64,000 bases of DNA from Vitis vinifera. Lineage: Eukaryota; Streptophyta; Magnoliopsida; Vitales; Vitaceae. This document shows, in pieces, positions 11,775 to 22,100 of this stretch. The notes below the pieces were generated by a model that worked only from the letters and a program-made list of their open reading frames with translations, did not search any database and was not told where the DNA came from. Each line of letters begins with the position of its first letter. Within the stretch, counting starts at the first letter, position 1. The translations under genes were made by a program, and so were the position numbers. The stretch lies in contig NC_081815.1 in the NCBI RefSeq assembly GCF_030704535.1, forward strand, positions 16,973,001 to 17,037,000, read 5' to 3'.

Positions 11775-11940
11775 TGTTGAATATAATGTATGTATAGTAT
11801 ACTATCTTTCCTTGTTAATATAGGTCACATGTATGGTAGTTAGGACTCCTAGCCTTGTATATATATATCTCTCAATTGTAAGTAGAGATTACAATGAATG
11901 TGAATAAGGTTTTTCTCCTTTCTCTCTCTCTCTCTCAACA
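11775..11940 (+). repeat. 5' LTR of the copia element
   Basis: A short 166 bp LTR. It contains a TATA-type tract (TTGTATATATATATC, about 11855-11869) and a terminal (TC)n run before CAACA. The primer-binding site follows immediately. Confidence 0.93.
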
Positions 11941-12664
11941 TGGTATCAGAGCCAAGGAAGAAAACCTAATTCTTTCCTGTTTTCCGTATCATCAACTCCG
12001 GGAAACCTTCCGGTGACCGTGTTTCTTTCCGGTCACCTTCCCCATCTCCCAATACTTTCCGGTCAGTCGGATCGTCATTAGAAACCACTCACCGCTGGCA
12101 AATTTTCCGGCGAACTTTCCGGCGAACTTTCCGGCGAACTTTCCGGCGAACTTTCCGGCGAAATTTTCCGGCGACCTATTTTTCCGACACCGACCATACC
12201 AGAAGGAGCGCCTGGAGGAGATCTCCAACTTTTGTGAAGGCACCAGCACCAAAAGAGCAGCCACGCGCCGGCCATGCGCAATTTTCCGGCCGGCGGTTGA
12301 ATCTCACGCGCCGGCGCGTGGGGGCGCGTGAGAGCTTTTCCGGCGACGCGCCTCCTCCTCCAGCTTCGCCTGACGCCGATCAGCCTTCCCACCTCCCTGG
12401 TTCTCCCATCCGAGCCCTGCACGTACCTCTTTTGGGGATTTTTGTCTCCGTCGGCCCTCCAAACAGTCTTTCCGGCGAAGCTCCGACCACTTTTTCTCCA
12501 CTCCAATCCCTGCACGTGCCTTGGGAAGTGTTCTTCTCCCTTTCTGGTGGTACCACACCGCGATCTGAGGCCGTCTCCCTTTTTCGGTGGTGCCACGCTG
12601 CAATCTGAAGCCGTATTAGGGCTCTCTTCGATCCAAACATACTTCATTCTCCAGATAAGTGGAT
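11941..12664 (+). other. Copia leader with GC-rich 12 bp tandem repeat
   Basis: A 724 bp untranslated leader between the primer-binding site and the gag-pol ATG. It is strikingly GC-rich compared with its surroundings. It contains five consecutive copies of TTTCCGGCGAAC (12104-12163, the last ending AAA) and further scattered CCGGCG motifs up to about 12480. Open frames on both strands here are consequences of the high GC content and lack proper starts, for example the plus frame at 12234, which begins with GTG. A role in packaging or translation is possible but unproven. Confidence 0.8.
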
Positions 12665-15600
12665 ATGGCTACTAAAGCTTCCATTTTTTCCTCTGTCATA
12701 TCTGGATCTCCTATGATTACTTCGGAGAAATTAGTTGGGAGTGAAAATTATCTTTCCTGGTCTGCCTCTGTTGAACTTTGGTTTATGGGTCAAGGATATG
12801 AGGATCACTTGATTACACAGGAGACAGATATCCCTGAGGTCGACCGCGTACAGTGGAGGAAGATAGATGCACAGTTGTGTAGTGTATTATGGCAATCGGT
12901 TGATCCCCGAATTCTTCTTCATCTTCAGGCCTATAAAACTTGTTTTAAATTTTGGACTCAGGCCAAAGGATTATACACGAATGATATCCAGCGTCTTTAT
13001 AAGGTGGCTTCTGCTATTGTCCATCTCAGCCAACAGGACTTGGATCTATCTACTTATATTGGCCAGATTGCCTCTCTTAAGGAGCAGTTCTTGACTGTGA
13101 TGCCTCTTACTCCTGATGTTGGGGCTCAACAAACACAGCTTGACAAGTTCTTCATGGTCCTTACTCTTATCGGCCTCCGTCCGGATCTTGAGCCTATTCG
13201 TGATCAGATTCTTGGTAGTTCATCAGTTCCGTCCTTGGATGATGTGTTTGCTCGCCTCCTCCGTATCTCGTCCACTCAGACTTTGCCATCTGATAGCGCT
13301 TCAGATTCTTCTGTGTTAGTTTCTCAAACTACCTCTCGAGGAGGACGCAGTGGTACCCGAGGTAGAGGCCAACGTCCTCATTGCACCTATTGCAATAAAC
13401 TTGGCCACACTCGCGATCGTTGCTATCAGTTACATGGAAGACCTCCTCGCACTGCCCATATGGCCCAGTCCTCTGATTCTCCGCTGCCTCAGCCTCCGAG
13501 CTCCTCCGCATCTCAGACATCTCAGGCTTCTATTGCCTCTGTTGCCCAGCCTGGTAATGCCTCTGCCTGCCTTACCCACACATCTTCTCTTGGACCCTGG
13601 ATTCTAGATTCTGGAGCATCTGATCACCTATCTGGTAATAAGGATCTTTTCTCCTCTATTACTACTACCTCTGATTTACCTACTGTTACCTTAGCTAATG
13701 GTTCTCAAACTGTGGCTAAAGGTATTGGTTTGGCCCTTCCTTTGCCTTCTCTACCTCTCACTTCTGTCCTTTATACTCCTGAATGTCCTTTTAATCTTAT
13801 TTCCATCAGCAAAATCACTCATACTCTTAATTGCTCTATTACCTTTTCTGATAAATTTGTGACCTTGCAGGACCGGAGTACGGGGAAGACGATTGGCATA
13901 GGACGTGAGTCTCAAGGCCTCTATCACCTCACCTCAGATTCATCTCCTGCAGTTTGCATTTCCACTGATGCTCCTCTCCTCATTCACAATCGTCTGGGCC
14001 ACCCTAGTCTCTCCAAGTTCCAGAAGATGGTTCCTCGTTTTTCCACTTTGTCGTCGCTTCCGTGTGAGTCATGTCAGCTTGGGAAACATACTCGTGTCTC
14101 GTTCCCAAAGCGTTTGAATAATCGGGCAAAGTCTCCTTTTGAGCTTGTCCACACTGATGTTTGGGGTCCTTGTCGGACTGCGTCTACTTTAGGATTTCAG
14201 TATTTTGTCACTTTCATTGATGACTATTCTCGATGTACTTGGTTATTCTTAATGAAAAATCGAGCTGAGTTATTCTCTATTTTCCAGAAATTTTATACTG
14301 AAATCCAAACCCAGTTCAATATTTCTATTCGTGTGTTACGCAGTGACAATGCCAGGGAATATTTTTCAGCCCAATTTACTTCGTTTATGTCTCATCATGG
14401 GATTCTTCATCAGTCTTCTTGTGCTCATACTCCTCAACAAAATGGGGTAGCTGAACGCAAGAATCGACATCTTGTTGAGACAGCTCGTACTCTCCTCCTC
14501 CATAATCATGTTCCTTTTCGTTTTTGGGGGGACGCTGTTCTTACCGCTTGTTATTTGATTAATCGTATGCCCTCCTCTGTCTTACACGATCAGATTCCTC
14601 ACTCCCTTCTTTTCCCTGACCAACCACTTTATTTCCTTCCTCCTCGTGTCTTTGGTTGTACTTGCTTTGTTCATATTCTCACTCCTGGACAGGACAAGCT
14701 TTCTGCCAAAGCCATGAAGTGCCTCTTCTTGGGATATTCCAGACTTCAGAAGGGTTATCGTTGTTATTCCCTTGAGACTCATCGGTACTTTATCTCCGCT
14801 GATGTCACCTTCTTTGAGGACTCACCATTCTTTTCCACCACTTTTGAGTCTCTTCCTGTTTCTGAAGTCTTGCCCATTCCCATTGTCTCCCCACCTGATG
14901 CTATGCCCCCTCGACCACTTCAGGTTTATCATCGTCGCCCTCGTGTCGTTGCTCCTCTCCCTTTTCCTGAGGCACCTGCTGACTCACTTCCTATCCCTTC
15001 GGCTTCACCTGCCCCGGCTCTGCCTTCTCCTCATGACTTACCCATTGCTGTTCGGAAAGGTATTCGCTCTACTCGTAATCCTCATCCTATTTACAATTTT
15101 TTGAGTTATCATCGATTATCTTCACCCTATTCTGCTTTTGTTTCTGCTATATCCTCTGTTTCTCTTCCAAAGAGCACCCATGAAGCTCTTTCCCATCCAG
15201 GCTGGCGACAGGCAATGGTGGATGAAATGGCTGCTCTGCACTCTAATGGCACTTGGGATCTTGTTGTTTTACCCTCTGGTAAATCTACAGTTGGTTGTCG
15301 TTGGGTCTATGCAGTTAAGGTTGGTCCTGATGGTCAGGTTGATCGCCTTAAGGCCCGCTTAGTTGCTAAAGGCTATACTCAAGTTTATGGTTCTGATTAT
15401 GGTGACACATTCTCCCCTGTTGCCAAGATTGCTTCTGTCCGCTTGCTTCTGTCCATGGCTGCTATGTGTTCTTGGCCTCTTTATCAGTTGGATATTAAAA
15501 ATGCCTTCCTTCATGGTGATCTTGCTGAGGAAGTTTATATGGAGCAACCTCCTGGTTTTGTTGCTCAGGGGGAGTCTGGTTTAGTGTGCAGGTTACGCCG

Positions 15601-16705
15601 CTCTCTATATGGCTTGAAACAATCTCCTCGAGCATGGTTTAGCCGTTTTAGTTCTGTTGTTCAAGAGTTTGGCATGCTTCGCAGTACAGCAGACCATTCA
15701 GTTTTTTATCATCATAACTCCTTGGGGCAGTGTATTTATCTGGTTGTTTATGTGGACGACATCGTCATTACAGGCAATGATCAGGATGGTATTCAGAAAC
15801 TAAAGCAACATCTTTTTACCCACTTTCAGACCAAAGACTTGGGGAAACTCAAGTATTTCTTGGGAATTGAGATAGCTCAATCCAGTTCTGGTGTGGTCCT
15901 TTCCCAAAGGAAGTATGCTTTAGACATCCTGGAAGAAACCGGTATATTAGACTGTAAACCGGTAGACACACCTATGGATCCGAATGTCAAACTTGTACCA
16001 GGACAGGGGGAGCCTTTAGGAGACCCCGGGAGATATCGACGGCTCGTAGGTAAATTGAACTATCTCACCATTACTCGTCCAGACATTTCTTTTCCTGTGA
16101 GTGTGGTTAGTCAATTCCTACAGTCACCATGTGATAGCCATTGGGATGCCGTAATCCGTATTCTTCGATATATCAAAAGTACACCAGGCCAAGGTGTATT
16201 GTACGAGAACAGAGGTCATACTCAAGTTGTTGGTTACACAGATGCAGATTGGGCTGGCTCACCCACAGATAGACGTTCCACTTCAGGGTACTGTGTTTTT
16301 ATTGGAGGTAATCTAATATCTTGGAAGAGTAAGAAACAAGATGTAGTGGCCAGATCTAGCGCTGAAGCCGAGTATCGAGCTATGGCTTTGGCAACATGTG
16401 AACTCATATGGTTGAGACATCTTCTTCAGGAGTTGAGATTTGGAAAGGATGAACAGATGAAACTCATCTGTGATAACCAGGCCGCATTACATATTGCATC
16501 CAATCCAGTCTTTCATGAAAGGACCAAGCATATTGAAGTTGACTGTCATTTCATTAGAGAGAAGATCGCATCAGGATGTGTTGCTACAAGTTTTGTCAAT
16601 TCAAATGATCAACTAGCAGACATCTTCACTAAATCTCTCAGAGGTCCTAGGATTAAATATATTTGTAACAAGCTTGGTGCATATGACGTATATGCTCCAG
16701 CTTGA
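12665..16705 (+). CDS. Ty1/copia Gag-Pol polyprotein, uninterrupted
   Basis: The true ATG is 12665 (an upstream in-frame GTG at 12659 is not a start), giving 1,346 aa. In order: a copia Gag domain (about 15-200), a CCHC knuckle CTYCNKLGHTRDRC (from residue 240), aspartic protease WILDSGASDH (DSG at 315-317), the GAG-pre-integrase segment with HNRLGHPS (441), an integrase core with D498, D561 and E597 (spacing consistent with DD35E), reverse transcriptase with YVDD at 1029-1032, and RNase H with DADWAG (1193) and a KHIEVDCHF segment near the end. All catalytic motifs I could check are present and there are no stops or frameshifts. The stop lies 7 bp before the 3' LTR, overlapping the polypurine tract. 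The enzymes would act in cytoplasmic particles and, for integrase, in the nucleus. I cannot assign the copia lineage with certainty. Confidence 0.95.
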   Translation: MATKASIFSSVISGSPMITSEKLVGSENYLSWSASVELWFMGQGYEDHLITQETDIPEVDRVQWRKIDAQLCSVLWQSVDPRILLHLQAYKTCFKFWTQAKGLYTNDIQRLYKVASAIVHLSQQDLDLSTYIGQIASLKEQFLTVMPLTPDVGAQQTQLDKFFMVLTLIGLRPDLEPIRDQILGSSSVPSLDDVFARLLRISSTQTLPSDSASDSSVLVSQTTSRGGRSGTRGRGQRPHCTYCNKLGHTRDRCYQLHGRPPRTAHMAQSSDSPLPQPPSSSASQTSQASIASVAQPGNASACLTHTSSLGPWILDSGASDHLSGNKDLFSSITTTSDLPTVTLANGSQTVAKGIGLALPLPSLPLTSVLYTPECPFNLISISKITHTLNCSITFSDKFVTLQDRSTGKTIGIGRESQGLYHLTSDSSPAVCISTDAPLLIHNRLGHPSLSKFQKMVPRFSTLSSLPCESCQLGKHTRVSFPKRLNNRAKSPFELVHTDVWGPCRTASTLGFQYFVTFIDDYSRCTWLFLMKNRAELFSIFQKFYTEIQTQFNISIRVLRSDNAREYFSAQFTSFMSHHGILHQSSCAHTPQQNGVAERKNRHLVETARTLLLHNHVPFRFWGDAVLTACYLINRMPSSVLHDQIPHSLLFPDQPLYFLPPRVFGCTCFVHILTPGQDKLSAKAMKCLFLGYSRLQKGYRCYSLETHRYFISADVTFFEDSPFFSTTFESLPVSEVLPIPIVSPPDAMPPRPLQVYHRRPRVVAPLPFPEAPADSLPIPSASPAPALPSPHDLPIAVRKGIRSTRNPHPIYNFLSYHRLSSPYSAFVSAISSVSLPKSTHEALSHPGWRQAMVDEMAALHSNGTWDLVVLPSGKSTVGCRWVYAVKVGPDGQVDRLKARLVAKGYTQVYGSDYGDTFSPVAKIASVRLLLSMAAMCSWPLYQLDIKNAFLHGDLAEEVYMEQPPGFVAQGESGLVCRLRRSLYGLKQSPRAWFSRFSSVVQEFGMLRSTADHSVFYHHNSLGQCIYLVVYVDDIVITGNDQDGIQKLKQHLFTHFQTKDLGKLKYFLGIEIAQSSSGVVLSQRKYALDILEETGILDCKPVDTPMDPNVKLVPGQGEPLGDPGRYRRLVGKLNYLTITRPDISFPVSVVSQFLQSPCDSHWDAVIRILRYIKSTPGQGVLYENRGHTQVVGYTDADWAGSPTDRRSTSGYCVFIGGNLISWKSKKQDVVARSSAEAEYRAMALATCELIWLRHLLQELRFGKDEQMKLICDNQAALHIASNPVFHERTKHIEVDCHFIREKIASGCVATSFVNSNDQLADIFTKSLRGPRIKYICNKLGAYDVYAPA

Positions 16706-16712
16706 GGGGGAG

Positions 16713-16882
16713 TGTTGAATATAATGTATGTATAGTATACTATCTTTCCTTGTTAATATAAGTCACATGTATGGTAGTTAGGACTCCTAGCCTTGTATAT
16801 ATATATCTCTCAATTGTAAGTAGAGATTACAATGAATGTGAATAAGGTTTTTCTCCTTTCTCTCTCTCTCTCTCTCTCAACA
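16713..16882 (+). repeat. 3' LTR of the copia element
   Basis: 170 bp, identical to the 5' LTR except for one base and two extra TC units. It is followed by ACTTT, the target duplication. Confidence 0.93.
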
Positions 16883-17441
16883 ACTTTCAACGTTATATCA
16901 AACTGAAATAGCAAATACTATTTTCACATGTTGGATAAATAGAATATACTCCATGCAGAATTAACCATTTCCTCCGTGGGATAAGATCAAAAATCTATTT
17001 TTTTTCTTTTCTTTTCCTCAATTTTCTCAGCAAGCAAACAAAGTACAGATACAAATTTCACCACACCATGAATAAAATAAGCAGATAAAGGCTATCCCTT
17101 GACCGCAGAGACTGCAACGAAATTTCATCACTTTGCGCCCCCATTTTGCTTTGTCTGTTGTTTCTTAGTTTCTATGGAAAATAGAGCTCAAAAAACTATC
17201 TAATAAAAGAAATTTTCTTTTTGTCCATTCGTTTCAAGTTTTATCCTCCAAGGAAAAAAAATTATCTTCTTTCCTCAACTTTCTCAGAGACCAAACAGCA
17301 CAAACATAACCCAAACATTCAGCATCAGAACAAACTAAAGACCATTCACAAATGCGGCATAAACACAACTCCATGTCAATAGAATAACATCAAACCCAAC
17401 ACTCGGCAACCAAACTGAGTGCATAAAGAAATTCACCATAC

Positions 17442-17907
17442 CTTGAATGAAGTAAGAGGGCGACGGCCATCCACGAACGGCGGTAACCGCCAAGGCATCC
17501 TCCACCGACATCTCCCTAGCTAATTTTCCCATGCATTTCAGAAGATCAAATTGACGGCGACTTGGGGGCACCCAATATGACGATCCAGGGATGAAAGGAA
17601 GCCAATCGGGAGCCAATCTCTGGGCGATGATGCGATGGATGGCGTCCTCCAGTCTTCGGATGCCCATGACTTCGACGTCCCCGCTCTCCGATTCGAGGTT
17701 GATCTCGATTAGCTGGGCTTTGCCGGACCGGTTGGAGCGGTGCCGGACGGTGAGGACGCTGATCAACGGTGGGGGTTTGCAGGAGGGCGATAGGGAGAGT
17801 CTGGTTAGGGTTAGGGTTTGGAATAGGACTCGAGCCATAGAGAGGGATGATTTTGCAGAAATTGCAGAAATTGCAGATAGAAATTGCACAGGAGGAAAGG
17901 CGGTCAT
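17442..17907 (-). CDS. First exon of a conserved-looking plant protein of unknown function, probably organelle-targeted
   Basis: This is the minus-strand first exon, ending at a donor CAAG|GTATGG (phase 1). Two in-frame ATGs exist: 17907 and 17838 (MARVLFQTLTLTRLSLSPSC). The second gives an Arg/Ser/Leu-rich, acid-free N-terminus typical of mitochondrial or plastid targeting and is my preferred start. The mature part (VMGIRRLEDAIHRIIAQRLA, then SSYWVPPSRR and a VEDALAVTAVRGWPSPSYFI segment) is well-formed and coding-like, but I do not recognise a domain. It joins in phase to the acidic exon at 6323-6450. If the donor is not used, the frame runs on to a stop at 17335. A telomere-like TTAGGGTTAGGGTTT occurs on the plus strand inside the exon (about 17806-17820). 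Confidence 0.7.
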
Positions 17908-18702
17908 AAACAGCGGCTCTCGCTTAAGGGTCCGTTTGTCTAAGGGGTTAAAAATTAGCTATTTTCTATTTTTACTTTTTAAAAAATTTAGAATATTTAA
18001 AAATTTACATATTCTCAAGTACATCTTTTTGCAAGGGGATAACTAAATGAAAAAAAAAATTTTTTTTTTTTTGAATGCTTTGAATTTTTTTTTAAAAAAT
18101 AAAGTCAAAATTAAAAATATTTTTTATCTTAAAAGTTAACCTATTTATTTATTAATTTTAAAAGCTCTTTAAAAAATAGGAAAAAAAATGAAGGAAGGGT
18201 ATTGAAACAAATATTAAATTTTCTTATTTTTTAAACTAATTAATATAAATTATTTTTCACGATAAAATTAAAAAAATAAAAGAAATATAAATTTTTTATA
18301 CTTATTTAATTTATATAGAATAACATTTATTGATATACTAAAATTCATATTTTTATTTGCTAATTAATAGGAATTTGTCACATAATATATAGTCTTAAAA
18401 GTTCAATCCAAACCCTCTAACTAGGGCCTTTATCATAAGTGAGCTCTCAATTCAATTTGTAGACACAACCTCAAGATGGGGTAGAGCCAAGCATCATTAG
18501 TTTTTTGAATGAATGAATTCATTGGTTTAGGATCAATGAACAATTTTCTTAAATACAAGAAATGATACATTATTCACTGAGCAATCAAAGAATGACCTTG
18601 CCAACCTCTCAAACAACAAATGAGATTCTCCCCTGCTACAATGAACAAAAGAATTTACCAAAATTAAAAGGAAAAAGGGAAGGAAAAAAAAAAAAAAACC
18701 CT
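17908..18702. other. AT-rich intergenic spacer
   Basis: It separates the 5' end of the minus-strand gene at 17.9 kb from the 3' end of the clathrin-assembly gene at 18.7 kb. Both genes point left, so it holds the promoter of the former and the terminator and 3' UTR of the latter. I see homopolymer A/T tracts and no gene. Confidence 0.5.
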
Positions 18703-19140
18703 CTAGAGTAGACCATAGTTTCCTTGTTGTGGCATTGCACTTTGAGGTTGTGCAAAAACTGGATCTCCAAATGGATTAGAAGAGGTCATATTCTGCATCT
18801 GCATCGGTTGTTGAGGGTACTGAGGCAGATACTGGTGAGGCAACATGGACATCATGCCTTGCTGCTGTTTGTACTGTTGTTGCTGGTATTGTAGTTGCTG
18901 CTGCTGCTGTTGTTGTTGCAGCATCATTTGGTGCTGCTGCTGAGTCATCAAGGCCATCTGCACGTTGGTGGATGGTGCTATGCTGTTTGACATTGAAAAC
19001 GGATCATTTGCTTCAAATGGATTTGGAGCATTTTGCGTTGTCATTCCAAATCCATACCCTGCATTCTGTTGCTGTAGTCTCATCCTTGCAGCTTCATCTT
19101 CATACAAGCTATCAAGTAATAGCTTGTTGAACCCGCCAGC
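18703..19140 (-). other. Gln-rich, NPF/DPF-bearing last exon of the clathrin assembly gene
   Basis: This 145-residue terminal exon begins [20 protein letters not shown]. It contains CAG/CAA-rich runs (about 18870-18960) encoding poly-Gln with Met and Tyr interspersed. The acceptor is TTGGATCAG|GCT at 19142-19141. An upstream in-frame ATG at 19165 is inside the intron and is not a start. The Q-rich low-complexity tail is usual for this family; repeat-length variation would be expected here. Confidence 0.85.
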
Positions 19141-22100
19141 CTGATCCAAAACCCAGAACCTATTCATGATCGGGCATTAGGTGAAAAAAGATGATATAGT
19201 ACACAGGCATTCACATTCAATCTTTGACCAATTTTTAACTTGGTCAATCAACATCCCAGAGAACACCTAAAGTTAGCCAAGTTGCAACCTATCCATATTT
19301 GTCAGGTTGACAATGTTCAGAGCTTTCCCTGGAAACCATAGAACAACAAGGTAGAATTTTGGATGGAGCAAAGAGAACAAACCAATTTGTTGTCTGTCGC
19401 TTGGCTGATATTGGGACTTGGTGTGGTAACCAGTGCTAGCTCCCACCCTGAAGCATTCAACCCACCAAAGTCACCCAATCCACTATTCACTGCAGAAGCT
19501 GGATCATTGCCTGGAGAGTTTTTCCAAGATATTAAAATAGTTACACCACATTTCAAAGAAGACCTATAATAAATCGAATAGCTGAATCAGTAGAAGTGGG
19601 ATACAAGCAGAAGATTCTCCTAATTAACTGTCGTAATCCTTGTTACATAGAATGATACCAGCACATGTGCAGAAGGCAGGGGCAATTTTACAACTCCACA
19701 ATTGGAAACTTCTGCTGCATGTCCTGATTAATTAGTCATCAAGTCTCAATATACATTCTTCAGCACCATTTAACATTTTTTTTTTTTTTATGAAATGAAA
19801 AAAAGAATAAAAATTATAGTAATTCAAGAAGTGTGAATTATGGAAGATCTATACCTTACATCACTAGAAGGGTATTTTAATCATTAATAGGAGGTGGCCG
19901 TGATTAGTGCTCAGAGCTCCCTTTTCAAACTTACTTTATTATATATAACTATGGAACATGAACATCAATAAGAGGTGAATTGTCATTGTGTGATAAATAT
20001 GGATATAGGAAACTGATTACTCTATATCATATTGTTAGATCGGAAAAAGAGCAGAAACTTGGGGAAAAAACCCTTTTGTGGACCCTTTTACCAAGTTTGT
20101 CATGATAGATATCCATGCTCTGAGTTTGATTTAGTGTATTACATGATCATTCTATGGAGCATATTCTTAGCCATTTTTCTCTTTCCTAAACATAGTAAAT
20201 ATCAAGGAGTCTCCTATTCTTCATTCCGTCCTTACCTATTTTCTTTCTTTTTTTTTTTTTTAAGATCTAATAGTAGCAATTTAAGATTCTGGGATTTCAA
20301 AACAGTAAGTGGTGGACTCAACCCATTGCTAGTGCAATGAATTCCATTCTTGCAAGGTTAACTGTCAACATACCAGGTGGAATTATTGCAAGAGCCAATG
20401 CATTGCTTTCCTCTAGTTCTGCAGCTTTTGGATTGATCTCATTCAATCCCTACACAAGTTTCAAGATAAATACATGTAAGATGATTTTCCAAACCAATTT
20501 CAAAGAGGAAATAAAGGTATAAATACAAAACTTACCAAAAGATCTGCTGTAGTGTCAGTTGCAATCAGTGGGGGAGCTTCGACCTCATTTTTGGTCTCAG
20601 GTTCTTCTTGTGTCTCTACCACCGGTTTTTCATCAACTTCTACTTGCTTCTCAGTTTCTGGAGGCGGAGGCTCATCAGGTTTCTGAGGCTCTGGTTCCTG
20701 ATGATCCTATTATTAGAAATACAAAATCATTACCAAAACTAATATAGACAGTGAAGACACAAGGCTAAAGCTGTTGAATATGAAATAAAGTCGTTAGTTG
20801 TGAACCAAATATGATTTTAGAGATATACATTCAAGTGTGATATGTCCAAACTTTTTCCTGAGAAATTCATCTAATAACATGAAAATTTAGTGAAAGTTCA
20901 ATTATTTATATTCGTTAGTTTAGCTGAAATTTTGAAAATTTTGAACCAAAAAGTTAAAACCTTGAAAAAGTTGAGTTGCCAAAATCCAACTATCTATTTT
21001 TCGACTTGGATATGTTTAAGATTGTGAAGCAAAATAGCCAGTTAGTTCATGAATTAACAATCATGTGTCAGACCTTGCTGACAGGATACTAAAATATATC
21101 ATATCAGACTATCATTTCATTATACCAAATAATTCCAACCTTCCATCTGCTTTGCCTGATGCATAATCAAATCATGACAAGGTCTTGGGTAATTGTACTC
21201 AACAATAATATTTCTGATTTAATTAATGCATTCTCAATCTTTATAATCAATATATGGTTTTCTAAAAATGTGTGTTCTAGAACCAAGGCTCCCAAACATC
21301 GATGAGAGAGACTTCTTTAGGAGCATTGGGTGGGGAAATATCAAATTTGACACAACAAAGTGGGAAGTATTTTACAACTTGATCCAGAAAAGGATGTTTT
21401 CAAAATCTGGATTTATTTTGCGGCATCGACAAAAGACAATAGTTAACCCAGTTACAGGATCTGAATGATGCACTCTAACAAGATGTCATTTTCTTTCCAA
21501 TGCACTCATTGCACCTCCATAGAGAAAAAGGTGCGAGAACAAAGCTCACCCCACCTTGTTAAAGAAATAAGATTATTGCGACTTAAATGTCATGGCAAAA
21601 GGGCATCAAAAGTTTATAATAAGAAATGCATGGTGAGATATAAGTTCTGACCACTGAAAATGATGAGGATGTGATTGAAGTGTTTGGGATATGTAGGCAA
21701 TAAAATTTGGCTTGATAGGAAAGAAATGGCTTATTTTCCTCCAAATCTTGATTGAGAATTGGGTCCTGTTGATATTAACTTATACAGCACATGCTAGTTA
21801 TGCATCCTCACTGACAAGATTGATACTTTAAGAACTTCACCAAGACACACAAAAAAATAATAAGAACTGCTCATAAAAAGGAAAAAGAGGGAAGAAAAAA
21901 GTTGTTGCAAGGGTCATTAAGGAGGAAAAGTTGTAGAAATATGTTTCTATTCTTTCAGAGTTCAAATAATATCTGCCCATCAATAATCCCCTATAGGAAA
22001 TCAACATAAATATTGCGTAGCACTGCTATGGTTTGTTAAGAGGACAGGAGTCCATAGAGGGCCTGGGGTGGAGTAGGAATCAAGATTTGTTTCTTCATCT

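Larger units (their letters stand above)
11770..16887 (+). mobile_element. Full-length, apparently intact Ty1/copia retrotransposon
   Basis: The element spans 11775-16882 (5,108 bp) and is flanked by the perfect 5 bp target duplication ACTTT (11770-11774 and 16883-16887). LTRs of 166 and 170 bp begin TGTTGAATAT and end CAACA. They differ by one substitution (G at 11823, A in the 3' copy) and a 4 bp change in the terminal TC run. The primer-binding site TGGTATCAGAGCC starts directly at 11941, and the polypurine tract TTGAGGGGGAG lies at 16702-16712. One unbroken gag-pol frame fills the interior after a long leader. Everything needed for autonomy appears present, and the near-identity of the LTRs implies recent insertion. 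Transcription is antisense to the host gene. Confidence 0.95.
6451..17441 (-). other. Proposed 11 kb intron containing two LTR retrotransposons
   Basis: It runs from the donor CAAG|GTATGG (17442/17441) to the acceptor at 6452-6451. It contains the Ty3-type element (6974-10505), the Ty1/copia element (11775-16882) and a 191 bp MITE-like element (10944-11134). Both LTR elements are in plus orientation, antisense to the host gene. Each is flanked by a perfect 5 bp target duplication, so without them the intron would be only about 2.3 kb. Confidence 0.5.

Noticed and set aside
12659..12664. Gag-Pol start at 12659
   Set aside because: The base triplet there is GTG. The first ATG of the frame is 12665, which I used.
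12078..12675. Several overlapping open frames of 86-189 codons on both strands in the copia leader
   Set aside because: The region is GC-rich and repetitive, so stops are rare. The frames overlap each other, some start with GTG, and they encode repeated low-complexity peptides from the 12 bp array.
17591..18046. 151-codon plus-strand frame
   Set aside because: It is the antisense shadow of the minus-strand first exon at 17442-17907.
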